NCBI GenBank assembly: GCA_048497495.1
Contig: JAFHCF010000020.1
Location: 1-25,458, forward strand
DNA from: JAFHCF01 sp048497495
GTDB lineage: Bacteria; Pseudomonadota; Alphaproteobacteria; Rhizobiales; Ancalomicrobiaceae
DNA length: 25,458 nucleotides
Direction: 5' to 3'
The translations under genes and the position numbers were made by a program. Positions 16,941-24,587 of this stretch are shown here, piece by piece. A model generated the notes under the pieces. That model was given only the letters and a program-made list of their open reading frames with translations, had not been told where the DNA came from and searched no databases. Numbering within the stretch: position 1 is the first letter of the stretch; the number at the start of each line of letters is the position of its first letter.

Positions 16941-17048
16941 GAATGCTCCTCACACACGTATCGTCTCGTCCGTCTCCGCGACCCCCACGAAATCCTTCGC
17001 GGGCTTCGCTCACGCGGCGGCCGGACAGCAATGTTACGGTCTCGTTGC

Positions 17049-17103
17049 AAAAAGATGACGGCTTTCTCTGGGCGGGGATACCCCCGCGCGCAGGAAAGCC
17101 GTC
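17049..17103 (-). terminator. Terminator after fabB
   Basis: On the minus strand GACGGCTTTC / GAAAGCCGTC (17103-17094 and 17066-17057) forms a perfect 10-bp outer stem, with an inner GCGGGG / CCCCGC stem, followed by ATC and TTTTT (17053-17049). It lies 64 bases after the fabB stop and would separate fabB from fabI. Confidence 0.8.
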
Positions 17104-17167
17104 GAATCTTTCGCGAGACCTCTCGCCCTCCCCCGCCGGCCCCCGATCGGACCGGCGCGAGGCGGGA

Positions 17168-18385
17168 TCACAACCCGGCGCGGCTGAACACCAGCGTCGC
17201 GTTGGTGCCGCCGAAGCCGAAGGAGTTCGACACCACCGTGCCGAGCTTCACCCCGTCGACGCGCTTCAGCACGATCGGCATGTCGGCGAAGGCCGGATCG
17301 ATTTCCTCGATGTTGGCGCTCTCGCAGATGAAGTCGTTCTCCATCATCAGCAGCGAATAGATCGCCTCCTGCACGCCGGTGGCGCCGAGCGAATGGCCGG
17401 TCAGCGACTTGGTCGCCGAGATCGGCGGACAATCCGCCCCGAACACCTCGCGGATCGCCTCGATCTCCTTCAGATCGCCGACCACCGTCGAGGTGGCGTG
17501 CGGATTGATGTAGTCGATCGGCGCGGTCACGGTCGAAAGCGCCTGGCGCATGCAGCGCATCGCGCCCTCGCCCGACGGGGCGACCATGTCGTAGCCGTCG
17601 GAGGTGGCGCCGTAGCCGACCACTTCGGCGTAGATCTTGGCGCCGCGCGCCTTGGCGTGTTCGAGTTCCTCGAGCACCAGCACGCCGGCGCCGCCGGCGA
17701 TGACGAAGCCGTCGCGGTTCTTGTCATAGGCGCGCGAGGCGGTCGACGGCGTGTCGTTGAACCTCGACGACATGGCGCCCATCGCGTCGAACAGGTTCGA
17801 CAGGGTCCAGTCGAGATCCTCGCAGCCGCCGGCGAACATCACGTCCTGCTTGCCCCACTGGATCATCTCGTAGGCGTTGCCGATGCAGTGATTCGACGTC
17901 GCGCAGGCCGAGGAGATCGAGTAGTTGACGCCCTTGATCTTGAACCAGGTGGCGAGCGTGGCGCTCGCGGTCGAGGACATCGCCTTGGGCACCGCGAAGG
18001 GACCGATGCGCTTCGGCCCCTTGTCGCGGGTGATGGCGGCGGCGTCGACGATGATCCGGGTCGAGGGGCCGCCCGAGCCCATGATGATGCCGGTGCGCTC
18101 GTTGGAAATGTCGCCGGCCTCGAGACCGGCGTCGCGGATCGCCTGATCCATGGCGACGTGGTTCCAGGCGGTGCCGCCACCGTGGAAGCGCATGGCGCGG
18201 CGATCGACCAGGGCCTCGACATCGATCACCGGCATGCCGTGCACCTGGCAGCGGAAGCCGTATTGGACATAGTCGTCGGCCCGGATGATGCCGGACTTCG
18301 CCTCGCGCAGAGAGGACAGAACCTGCTCCGTGTCGTTCCCGATCGAGGAAACGATGCCCATACCCGTGACGACGACACGCCTCAT
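17168..18385 (-). CDS. fabB: 3-oxoacyl-[acyl-carrier-protein] synthase I FabB
   Basis: A 405-residue beta-ketoacyl-ACP synthase that elongates unsaturated acyl-ACPs. The thiolase-fold catalytic set is complete: Cys161 in SSACATSNHC, His296 in NPHATST, Lys326 in ATKSLTG and His331 in GHSLGATG, with the C-terminal NSFGFGGTNA loop. Numbering is within two residues of E. coli FabB, and the partner fabA upstream supports FabB rather than FabF. ATG 18385 is chosen over an open frame to 18457: MRRVVVTGMG is the classic start and GAGAAGGA lies 9 bases before it. It follows fabA by 221 bases on the same strand. Confidence 0.94.
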   Translation of the reverse strand: MRRVVVTGMGIVSSIGNDTEQVLSSLREAKSGIIRADDYVQYGFRCQVHGMPVIDVEALVDRRAMRFHGGGTAWNHVAMDQAIRDAGLEAGDISNERTGIIMGSGGPSTRIIVDAAAITRDKGPKRIGPFAVPKAMSSTASATLATWFKIKGVNYSISSACATSNHCIGNAYEMIQWGKQDVMFAGGCEDLDWTLSNLFDAMGAMSSRFNDTPSTASRAYDKNRDGFVIAGGAGVLVLEELEHAKARGAKIYAEVVGYGATSDGYDMVAPSGEGAMRCMRQALSTVTAPIDYINPHATSTVVGDLKEIEAIREVFGADCPPISATKSLTGHSLGATGVQEAIYSLLMMENDFICESANIEEIDPAFADMPIVLKRVDGVKLGTVVSNSFGFGGTNATLVFSRAGL

Positions 18386-18606
18386 GTCGATCGGTCCTTC
18401 TCGATACCGGCGGGCCGCCCACCGGCACCCGCACGCGTTTCCCGTAGCACCGCCCACCGGCGACGCCTCGAAGATCCGGCGCGCTGGGGAGCGCGGCGAA
18501 CCTCTGCGATCACTCTACCACGTCCCGATCCGACGGACCCCACCGATCTGGCGCCCACGACGTCGCGGGCGAAGGCCGGGCCCACCGCGAGCGGCGCGGC
18601 GGCGGC

Positions 18607-19113
18607 TCAGGCCACGAACAGCCCGACCCGCATGTCCTTGACCTCGTAGATCGGCTTGCCGTCGGCGAGCAGCGTGCCGTCGGCGATGCCGAGCTTCAGC
18701 TTGGTCTTGAACACCCGCTTGAACTCGACCCGATACTCGACCAGCTTGGTCGACGGCAGCACCTGATCGGCGAACTTCACCTCGCCGACGCCCAGCGCCC
18801 GGCCCTTGCCCGGCAGCCCGAGCCAGCCGAGATAGAACCCGGTCAACTGCCACAGCGCGTCGAGGCCGAGGCAGCCCGGCATCACCGGATCGCCCTGGAA
18901 GTGGCAGGGGAAGAACCACAGGTCCGGTCGGATGTCGAATTCGGCCCGCACCAGGCCGACGCCGGCCGCTCCGCCGGTCTCCGAGATCTCGACGATCCGG
19001 TCGAACATCAGCATGGGCGGCAACGGCAGTTGCGCGTTGCCCTGACCGAACAGCTCGCCGCGACCGCAGGCGAGCAGGTCCTCGTATTCGAAACTCGAGC
19101 GTCGATCGACCAT
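18607..19113 (-). CDS. fabA: 3-hydroxydecanoyl-[ACP] dehydratase/isomerase FabA
   Basis: A 168-residue hot-dog-fold enzyme that dehydrates 3-hydroxydecanoyl-ACP and isomerises the trans-2 to the cis-3 alkene, the entry to unsaturated fatty acids. The catalytic His71 lies in WFFPCHFQGDPVMPG (66-80) and Asp85 in LGLDALWQ, matching H70/D84 of E. coli. Length is typical. It is divergent from irr, an arrangement known from other Rhizobiales, and upstream of fabB. GAGG lies a few bases before ATG 19113. Confidence 0.95.
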   Translation of the reverse strand: MVDRRSSFEYEDLLACGRGELFGQGNAQLPLPPMLMFDRIVEISETGGAAGVGLVRAEFDIRPDLWFFPCHFQGDPVMPGCLGLDALWQLTGFYLGWLGLPGKGRALGVGEVKFADQVLPSTKLVEYRVEFKRVFKTKLKLGIADGTLLADGKPIYEVKDMRVGLFVA

Positions 19114-19444
19114 CGCCTCGTCCGATTCCCCCGTTTGTCCTGTCCGCGACCCCGGTCGCGGCCGTCGGAGCCGGCGCCGAAGAGGTCGCAGCCCCGAAAT
19201 CCGGGTCTTCCTAACATAGCGGTGGCCCCCTCGAAAGATCCGTCACCACACCGACGCCCAGGTCCCGTCGTCGCGACGACCTTTCGCCGGCGAAGCGAGG
19301 CTTCTCGGTCACGGTCGGGTGGCCGCGCGCTCCGGCCGACGGGCGCGAAGGCGCCCCGTCCGGCCTCCACACGAGGGGCGTCCCTTGCTCTTCTTGCAAA
19401 TGCCTCTTAATATGAGTTTGTAGTCGAACAGGAGACGACGCTCG
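19114..19444. other. Divergent intergenic region, fabA / irr
   Basis: 331 bases. It holds a weak possible -10 for fabA on the minus strand (TATGTT, 19218-19213), two perfect palindromes (GTCGTCGCGACGAC 19267-19280 and TTCGCCGGCGAA 19283-19294), a strong GC-rich hairpin at 19334-19365 (13-base and 15-base arms around GAAG, two one-base bulges), and the irr promoter (19385-19413). No gene is seen. Confidence 0.6.
19385..19413 (+). promoter_or_regulatory. Predicted promoter of irr, with possible Fur-type half-site
   Basis: TTGCTC (19385-19390), a 17-base spacer and TAATAT (19408-19413). The spacer contains TTGCAAATG (19394-19402), which resembles one arm of alphaproteobacterial Fur/Mur operators. 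The right arm (GAGTTTG, 19414-19420) is only a partial match. Confidence 0.55.
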
Positions 19445-19933
19445 ATGGATCGGTTGGACCCCTTCGCCACCGCTCGCGACACCGACGCCGAGGGTGGCGC
19501 GCCGGACGCGGCGGCGTCGCTTCGCCCCGGCGTGATCGGCCTGTTGCGCCGGTCCGGCCTGCGCCCGACCCGCCAGCGGGTCGCCCTCGCGGGCCTGCTG
19601 TTCTCCTCCGGCGACCGTCACGTCTCCGCCGAGAAGGTCTACGAGGAAGCCGTCGGGGCGCGCATCCAGGTGTCGCTCGCCACCGTCTACAACACCCTCA
19701 ACCAGTTCACCGAGGCCGGCCTCCTGCGGGAGTTGGCGGTCTCCGGGGCGAAATCCTTCTTCGATACCCGCACCACGCCGCACCACCACTTCTGGATCGA
19801 GGAGGACGGCGAGATGATCGACGTGGCGGCCGAGGCCGTCGACATCGCCCGTCTGCCCGCCCCGCCCGAGGGCATGGAGATCGCCGGCGTCGAGGTGATG
19901 GTCCGGCTCCGCCGGTCTCTCCGTCCGGATTGA
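19445..19933 (+). CDS. irr: Iron response regulator Irr (Fur family)
   Basis: A 162-residue haem-responsive repressor/activator of iron and haem genes in Rhizobiales. It has the winged-helix domain (about 28-100) with GLRPTRQRVALAGLLF (38-53), GDRHVSAEKVYEEA and recognition helix VSLATVYNTLNQF, then the dimerisation domain with FFDTRTTPHHHFWIE, where His113-His115 form the HxH-type haem/metal site that distinguishes Irr. The extra N-terminal GCPW haem motif of Bradyrhizobium Irr is absent; the first 25 residues are acidic and variable. AGGAGA lies shortly before ATG 19445. It is divergent from fabA. Its promoter may be controlled by a Fur-family protein. Confidence 0.93.
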   Translation: MDRLDPFATARDTDAEGGAPDAAASLRPGVIGLLRRSGLRPTRQRVALAGLLFSSGDRHVSAEKVYEEAVGARIQVSLATVYNTLNQFTEAGLLRELAVSGAKSFFDTRTTPHHHFWIEEDGEMIDVAAEAVDIARLPAPPEGMEIAGVEVMVRLRRSLRPD

Positions 19934-19956
19934 ACCCGACCCGCGTCGCGGCAAGA

Positions 19957-19993
19957 CGAACGGCCGCGCGGTTGCCCGGCGCGGCCGTCGTTT
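19957..19993. terminator. Terminator between irr and the DUF2147 gene
   Basis: ACGA-a-CGGCCGCGC / GCGCGGCCG-TCGT (stem 19957-19969 and 19979-19992, one bulged A), followed by TT. It sits between the convergent stop codons at 19933 and 20007 and could work in both directions. Confidence 0.65.
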
Positions 19994-20006
19994 CACGGAT
20001 CGGCGA

Positions 20007-20363
20007 TCACTGCTTGGTCCAGCTCTCCGCGTCGCACATCGACTGGCCGACGGCGCAACCCTCGACCTTCAGACCGTTGGCGGTGGCGGAGACCGTGCCG
20101 TTGAAGGTCATGAAGCCCGGCATGTCGGGATGCTTCATGTCGCCCTTCCAGGTGCCGGCGCCGGCCGGCGCGATGCCCGACATGAACATGCTGAATTTCG
20201 ATTCCTGCACCGTGGCGCAGAGCTTGCCCCCGCAGGTCCACACTTTGGCGGTGGTGCCGTTGGGGCGCTTGTAGATACCGTCGACGCCGGCCGCGGCGGC
20301 GGGCTGAGATATCAGGGCCGCGAGGCCCAAGACGGATGCGAAGGCGATGACTTTCGACAGCAT
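20007..20363 (-). CDS. Small exported DUF2147-family protein
   Basis: A 118-residue protein with a signal peptide (MLSKVIAFASVLGLAALISQPAAAA, cut near residue 25), so periplasmic or secreted. The mature part matches the DUF2147 pattern: G.YKRPNG...VWTCGGKLCA near 29-50, WKGDM at 72-76, a hydrophobic strand then NGLKVEGCAVGQSMCDAESW near 97-115. Four cysteines (44, 49, 103, 110) could form two disulfides. It is somewhat shorter than usual for the family. AGGAGG lies 8 bases before the ATG. No function is known for the family; the neighbours (irr convergent, lepA divergent) do not point to one. Confidence 0.8.
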   Translation of the reverse strand: MLSKVIAFASVLGLAALISQPAAAAGVDGIYKRPNGTTAKVWTCGGKLCATVQESKFSMFMSGIAPAGAGTWKGDMKHPDMPGFMTFNGTVSATANGLKVEGCAVGQSMCDAESWTKQ

Positions 20364-20646
20364 GGGACGTCCTCCTCTGGTGGTCGGGCGTTCGAAGCGC
20401 CCGTCCGATGGTCGCTCTCGATCGGCGACCTCTCCCGCACGATAGTCCCTCCTCGCGGCGGGGGAGATGAGAATATTCGTACGTTCTGGAATACTAATGT
20501 TGAAGTGTCCTCGAGGTCACATGCGACATTGCGGACGGCTCCTGCGACAAAGCGTCCATCCGCGCCCCCCGCCGCCCTCGCCGCCCCCGACGACAAAGCC
20601 GCGACGGGCCTTTCTTTCGGTCACCCGCACTGCTATTCCCTCGCCC

Positions 20647-22449
20647 ATGACCACCGCTCTCGATCACATCCGCAACTTCTCCATCATCGCCCACATCGAC
20701 CATGGCAAGTCGACGTTGGCCGACCGGCTGATTCAGACCACCGGCGGCCTCGAGAGCCGCGAGATGGTCGAGCAGGTGCTCGACAGCATGGACATCGAGC
20801 GCGAGCGCGGCATCACCATCAAGGCGCAGACCGTCCGCCTCGACTACAAGGCCGACAACGGCGAGACCTATGTCCTGAACCTGATGGACACCCCCGGTCA
20901 CGTCGACTTCGCCTATGAGGTCTCCCGCTCGCTCGCCGCCTGCGAAGGGTCGCTCTTGATCGTCGACGCCAGCCAGGGCGTCGAGGCGCAGACCCTCGCC
21001 AACGTCTATCAGGCGCTCGACAACCATCACGAGATCGTCCCGATCCTCAACAAGGTCGACCTGCCCGCCGCCGACTGCGACCGGGTGCGCGAGCAGATCG
21101 AGGAGGTGATCGGCATCGACGCGTCGAACGCCGTGCCGATCTCGGCCAAGACCGGCCTCGGCATCCACGACGTGCTGGAGGCGATCGTCCACCGCCTGCC
21201 TTGCCCCAAGGGCGACCGTGACGCGCCCTTGAAGGCGATGCTGGTCGACTCATGGTACGACACCTATCTCGGCGTCGTGGTGCTGGTGCGCATCGTCGAC
21301 GGCGTCATGAAGAAGGGCCAGAAGGTCCGCATGATGGAGGCGGGCGCAACTTATGAGATCGAGCGCATGGGCGTGTTCACGCCCAAGATGGTCGAACTCA
21401 AGGAGCTCGGCCCCGGCGAGATCGGATTCATCAACGCCTCGATCAAGGAAGTCGCCGACACGAGGGGCGGCGACACCATCACCGACGAGCGCAAGCCCTG
21501 CGCGCAAGCGCTGCCGGGCTTCCGCCCGACCCAGCCGGTGGTGTTCTGCGGCCTGTTCCCGGTCGACGCCGCCGACTTCGAGGACCTGCGCACCGCCGTC
21601 GGCAAGCTGCGCCTCAACGACGCCTCCTTCACCTACGAGATGGAGACCTCGGCCGCGCTCGGCTTCGGCTTCCGCTGCGGCTTCCTCGGGCTCTTGCACC
21701 TCGAGATCATCCAGGAGCGGCTGGAGCGCGAGTTCAATCTCGACCTGATCGCCACCGCCCCGTCGGTGGTCTACAAGATGCTGTTGCGCGACGGCTCGGT
21801 GCTGGAGATGCACAATCCGGTCGACATGCCGGACGTCACCCAGATCGAGGAGATCGAGGAGCCGTGGATCCGCGCCACCATCATGACGCCGGACGACTAT
21901 CTCGGCTCGGTGCTGAAACTGTGCCAGGACAAGCGCGGCCTGCAGATCGACCTCTCCTACGCCGGGGCGCGAGCCCTGGTGGTCTATGATCTGCCGCTCA
22001 ACGAGGTGGTGTTCGATTTCTACGACCGGCTGAAGTCGGTGTCGAAGGGCTATGCCTCGTTCGACTATCACTTGACCGACTACCGCCCGTCCGACCTCGT
22101 CCGCTTGCAGATCCTGGTCAATTCGGAAGCGGTCGACGCGCTGTCGATGCTGGTCCACCGCACCCGCGCCGAATCCCGAGGCCGCGCCATCTGCGAGAAG
22201 CTCAAGGACGTCATCCCGCCCCACATGTTCCAGATCCCGATCCAGGCGGCGATCGGCGGCAAGATCGTGGCGCGCGAGACCATCCGGGCACTCAGGAAGG
22301 ACGTCACCGCCAAGTGTTACGGCGGCGACGCCACCCGCAAGCGCAAGCTGCTCGACAAGCAGAAGGCCGGCAAGAAGCGCATGCGCCAGTTCGGCAAGGT
22401 CGACATCCCGCAGGAAGCCTTCATCCAGGTCTTGAAGGTCGAGAGTTGA
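20647..22449 (+). CDS. lepA: Elongation factor 4 (LepA)
   Basis: A 600-residue ribosome-bound GTPase that promotes translation fidelity and 30S assembly. The G domain has AHIDHGKST (15-23), the DTPGH G3 motif and NKVDLPAA G4; the rest shows LepA-specific blocks such as FRCGFLGLLHLEI, SYAGARALVVYDLPLNEVV and the basic C-terminus ATRKRKLLDKQKAGKKRMRQ. The frame is open to 20467 but the added 60 residues are Pro/Arg-rich and not LepA-like; ATG 20647 gives the usual MTTALDHIRNFSIIAHIDHG start. No Shine-Dalgarno is visible before it. It is divergent from the DUF2147 gene and convergent with the ThiY-like gene. Confidence 0.96.
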   Translation: MTTALDHIRNFSIIAHIDHGKSTLADRLIQTTGGLESREMVEQVLDSMDIERERGITIKAQTVRLDYKADNGETYVLNLMDTPGHVDFAYEVSRSLAACEGSLLIVDASQGVEAQTLANVYQALDNHHEIVPILNKVDLPAADCDRVREQIEEVIGIDASNAVPISAKTGLGIHDVLEAIVHRLPCPKGDRDAPLKAMLVDSWYDTYLGVVVLVRIVDGVMKKGQKVRMMEAGATYEIERMGVFTPKMVELKELGPGEIGFINASIKEVADTRGGDTITDERKPCAQALPGFRPTQPVVFCGLFPVDAADFEDLRTAVGKLRLNDASFTYEMETSAALGFGFRCGFLGLLHLEIIQERLEREFNLDLIATAPSVVYKMLLRDGSVLEMHNPVDMPDVTQIEEIEEPWIRATIMTPDDYLGSVLKLCQDKRGLQIDLSYAGARALVVYDLPLNEVVFDFYDRLKSVSKGYASFDYHLTDYRPSDLVRLQILVNSEAVDALSMLVHRTRAESRGRAICEKLKDVIPPHMFQIPIQAAIGGKIVARETIRALRKDVTAKCYGGDATRKRKLLDKQKAGKKRMRQFGKVDIPQEAFIQVLKVES

Positions 22450-22494
22450 AGTAGAAGTCGCGCCTCGTATCTGCGTGGCGGGCGACGCATCGTC

Positions 22495-22520
22495 TCGCCG
22501 GCGCCTCGCGACGCCGGCGA
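22495..22520. terminator. Hairpin between lepA and the ThiY-like gene
   Basis: A perfect 9-bp stem TCGCCGGCG / CGCCGGCGA (22495-22503, 22512-22520) lies between the convergent stops at 22449 and 22531. There is no T-run, so it is only a candidate bidirectional terminator. Confidence 0.4.
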
Positions 22521-22530
22521 AAGGCCTCCC

Positions 22531-23469
22531 TCACTTCACCACGATCGCATAAGTCTCGATCGGCGGCACCGTGTCGATCAGGCCGCGCGCCTTCATGAAG
22601 GCGGCGAAACGCTCGGTGCGGGCGACGTCGAGGGCGCCGGGGCGGGCGGCGAAACGCGGCAGGGTGTCGAGGAAGGCGCGCTGGTTGAGCGTGTCGTCGA
22701 GCTTGCGATCGGACGTCTTGAGGATCTCCCAGGCCTCCCGCGGATGATTCTTCGTCCACAGCGTCGCCGCCTCCACCGCCCGCACGAAGCGCGGCAGGCG
22801 CGGATCGGCGGCCTTGCCCTCGGCGGCGACGAAGATCAGCTCGTCATAGGCCGGAACCCCGTTCTCCTCCGGATAGAAGGTCACCGCCTTCTTGCCCTCG
22901 AGCTCCAGCTCGGTCGCCTCGAAGTTGCGGAAGCCGCCGACCACGGCGTCGACCTGGCCCGACATCAGGGCGGCGGTGAGCGCGAAGTTGACGTTGATCA
23001 GCGTCACGTCGGAGAGCTTCAGCCCGACCGATTCCAGCATGCTGCCGAGCACCGCGTCCTCGAAGCCGCCGACCGAGTAGCCGATCTTCTTGCCCTTCAG
23101 ATCGGCGAGCGTCTTCACCGGTCCGCCCTCGAGCGCCATCACCGTGTTGAGCGGCGTCTCGACCAGGGTGGCGAAGCGGACGAGCGGCAGCCCCTCCTTC
23201 ACCGACAGATGCAGTTGCGGCTGATAGGAGACGGCGATGTCCGCCCGACCGGCGGCGACGAGGCGCGGCGGCGCCGAGGGATCGGCCGGCGCGATCAACT
23301 CGACCTCGAGCCCTTCCGCCGCGAAATATCCCTTGTCGCGGGCGACCACCAGCGTCGCGTGGTCGGGGTTCAGGAACCAGTCGAGCAACACCGTCAACTT
23401 GTCGGCGGCGGCGGCCGGCGCGGCGGAGAGGGCGAGCGCCAGGGCGGCGGAAGCGAGGAGACGTCTCAT
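22531..23469 (-). CDS. thiY: Thiamine-precursor ABC transporter, periplasmic binding protein (ThiY-like)
   Basis: A 312-residue NMT1/THI5-like binding protein with a signal peptide (MRRLLASAALALALSAAPAAAA, cut near residue 22). LLDWFLNPDHATLVVARDKGYF (28-49) is the characteristic start of the ThiY/Thi5 fold, and GYSVGGFEDAVLGSM (130-144) lies in the ligand pocket. ThiY proteins carry formylaminopyrimidine or HMP, salvaged pyrimidine precursors of thiamine. The assignment is supported by a TPP riboswitch at the head of the unit. It follows the permease gene by 26 bases; AAGGA lies 11 bases before the ATG. No ATPase gene follows. The exact ligand is inferred. Confidence 0.85.
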   Translation of the reverse strand: MRRLLASAALALALSAAPAAAADKLTVLLDWFLNPDHATLVVARDKGYFAAEGLEVELIAPADPSAPPRLVAAGRADIAVSYQPQLHLSVKEGLPLVRFATLVETPLNTVMALEGGPVKTLADLKGKKIGYSVGGFEDAVLGSMLESVGLKLSDVTLINVNFALTAALMSGQVDAVVGGFRNFEATELELEGKKAVTFYPEENGVPAYDELIFVAAEGKAADPRLPRFVRAVEAATLWTKNHPREAWEILKTSDRKLDDTLNQRAFLDTLPRFAARPGALDVARTERFAAFMKARGLIDTVPPIETYAIVVK

Positions 23470-23495
23470 GTCGAGGCAAGTCCTTGTGGGAGGGT

Positions 23496-24341
23496 TCAGA
23501 ACAGGGAGGTCCCGCTCTCCGGCGCCCAGGGCGCCCAATCGCGGGTGAGAAGGTCGACGGCGGCGCGAAGCGCCAAGGCGATCACGGCGACGAGAACGAG
23601 GGCGGCAAACATCACGTCGGTCTGCATGCGGGCGTTGGCGTGCATCATCATCAGCCCGAGCCCCTGCGAGGCCCCGACCCACTCGCCGATGATCGCCCCG
23701 ATCGGCGCCAGCGTCGCCGCCATCCTGAGGCCCGAGACCAGCCCCGGCAGGGCGCCGGGCAGGCGGATCAGCCGAAAGGTCTGCGCCGCGGTGGCGTTGT
23801 GGAGACGGGCGAGATCGAGCAGGCCGGGATCGACCCGCCGCATGGCGTCGTGGAAGGCCGAGGCGACGGGGAAGAAGATGACGATCGCCGCCATGACGAT
23901 CTTCGAGGCGAGGCCGAAGCCGAGCCACAGCACCAGGACCGGCGCGATGGCGAAGACCGGCAGCGCCTGCACCACCACCACCACCGGCTGGATCAGCCGC
24001 GCCGTCCACGGCGCCAGCCCCATCACCACGGCGGTCGCGACCCCGAGCCCCACCCCCAGCGCCAGCCCGAGGAGGATCTCGCCGCAGGTGATCAGGGCGT
24101 TCCACGCCAGATCGTCGAAGCGCGCGACGAAGGCCGCCGCCACCCGCCCCGGCCCCGGCAGGAGGAACGGCGGCGGCGCCGCGATCGCGACGATCGCCCA
24201 CCACAGCGCGGTGAGCCCGGCGAAGACCGCCAGGAACCGCAGGGTGTGACCGAGGGCGCGCGACGACGCGCCGCCGCCGATCCGCGTCGGTTCGACCAGA
24301 CGCTTCGACTTCGACGCCGTGTCGATCAGTCGGTTCGACAT
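23496..24341 (-). CDS. thiX: Thiamine-precursor ABC transporter permease (ThiX-like)
   Basis: A 281-residue inner-membrane permease of the BPD_transp_1 (SsuC/TauC-like) family with about six helices (from residue 33). The cytoplasmic coupling loop LIRLPGALPGLVSGLRMA (about 190-208) is the EAA-type motif that contacts an ATPase subunit. It is the first gene after a TPP riboswitch and lies directly upstream of the ThiY-like binding protein, so it should import a thiamine precursor. GAGGAGA is 5-6 bases before ATG 24341 and is part of a predicted hairpin. The family alone would also fit sulfonate or nitrate uptake; the riboswitch makes thiamine the better call. Confidence 0.85.
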   Translation of the reverse strand: MSNRLIDTASKSKRLVEPTRIGGGASSRALGHTLRFLAVFAGLTALWWAIVAIAAPPPFLLPGPGRVAAAFVARFDDLAWNALITCGEILLGLALGVGLGVATAVVMGLAPWTARLIQPVVVVVQALPVFAIAPVLVLWLGFGLASKIVMAAIVIFFPVASAFHDAMRRVDPGLLDLARLHNATAAQTFRLIRLPGALPGLVSGLRMAATLAPIGAIIGEWVGASQGLGLMMMHANARMQTDVMFAALVLVAVIALALRAAVDLLTRDWAPWAPESGTSLF

Positions 24342-24343
24342 GG

Positions 24344-24391
24344 GGATCTCCTCGACCGCGCTCGGGCGAGCGCATGACGACGTGGAGATCC
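24344..24391 (-). promoter_or_regulatory. Predicted expression platform: hairpin hiding the thiX ribosome binding site
   Basis: In the RNA GGATCTCC (24391-24384) is perfectly complementary to GGAGATCC (24351-24344), which includes the GGAG of the thiX ribosome binding site. Between them GCGCTC-gccc-GAGCGC (24373-24358) gives a stacked inner stem. When formed it would block translation initiation. Confidence 0.55.
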
Positions 24392-24418
24392 GGTGGTGAG
24401 GCGTGCGACGGCGGTCAT

Positions 24419-24519
24419 CTGAGGTTCCCGTCCCTTCGCCGGCATGACCCGGATCAGGTTCGAAGGGTTCGCCGCGACATGCGGCATCTCAGTTCTCCTG
24501 CGAGAACACCCCTCGGAAC
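24419..24519 (-). ncRNA. TPP (thiamine pyrophosphate, THI-box) riboswitch
   Basis: Read on the minus strand the conserved core appears in order: GAGGGGTG at the 5' side, ACTGAGATG (the CUGAGA motif), ACCCTTCGAACCTGATC, GGGTCATGCCGGCGAAGGGA and the closing GGGAACCTC. The ends GAGG / CCTC pair as P1. It senses thiamine pyrophosphate and lies about 78 bases upstream of thiX, downstream of panB on the same strand. The following sequence suggests translational control. Confidence 0.95.
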
Positions 24520-24587
24520 AGCGACGACCATGACGGATGTGCGGCGGCGGAGCAAGTGGGAAGATCGAGGATCGGACCCGCCGGTCC

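Noticed and set aside
18382..18585. Small minus-strand frame between fabA and fabB
   Set aside because: Composition is Arg/Gly/Ala-rich, it overlaps the fabB start, and nothing family-like is seen.
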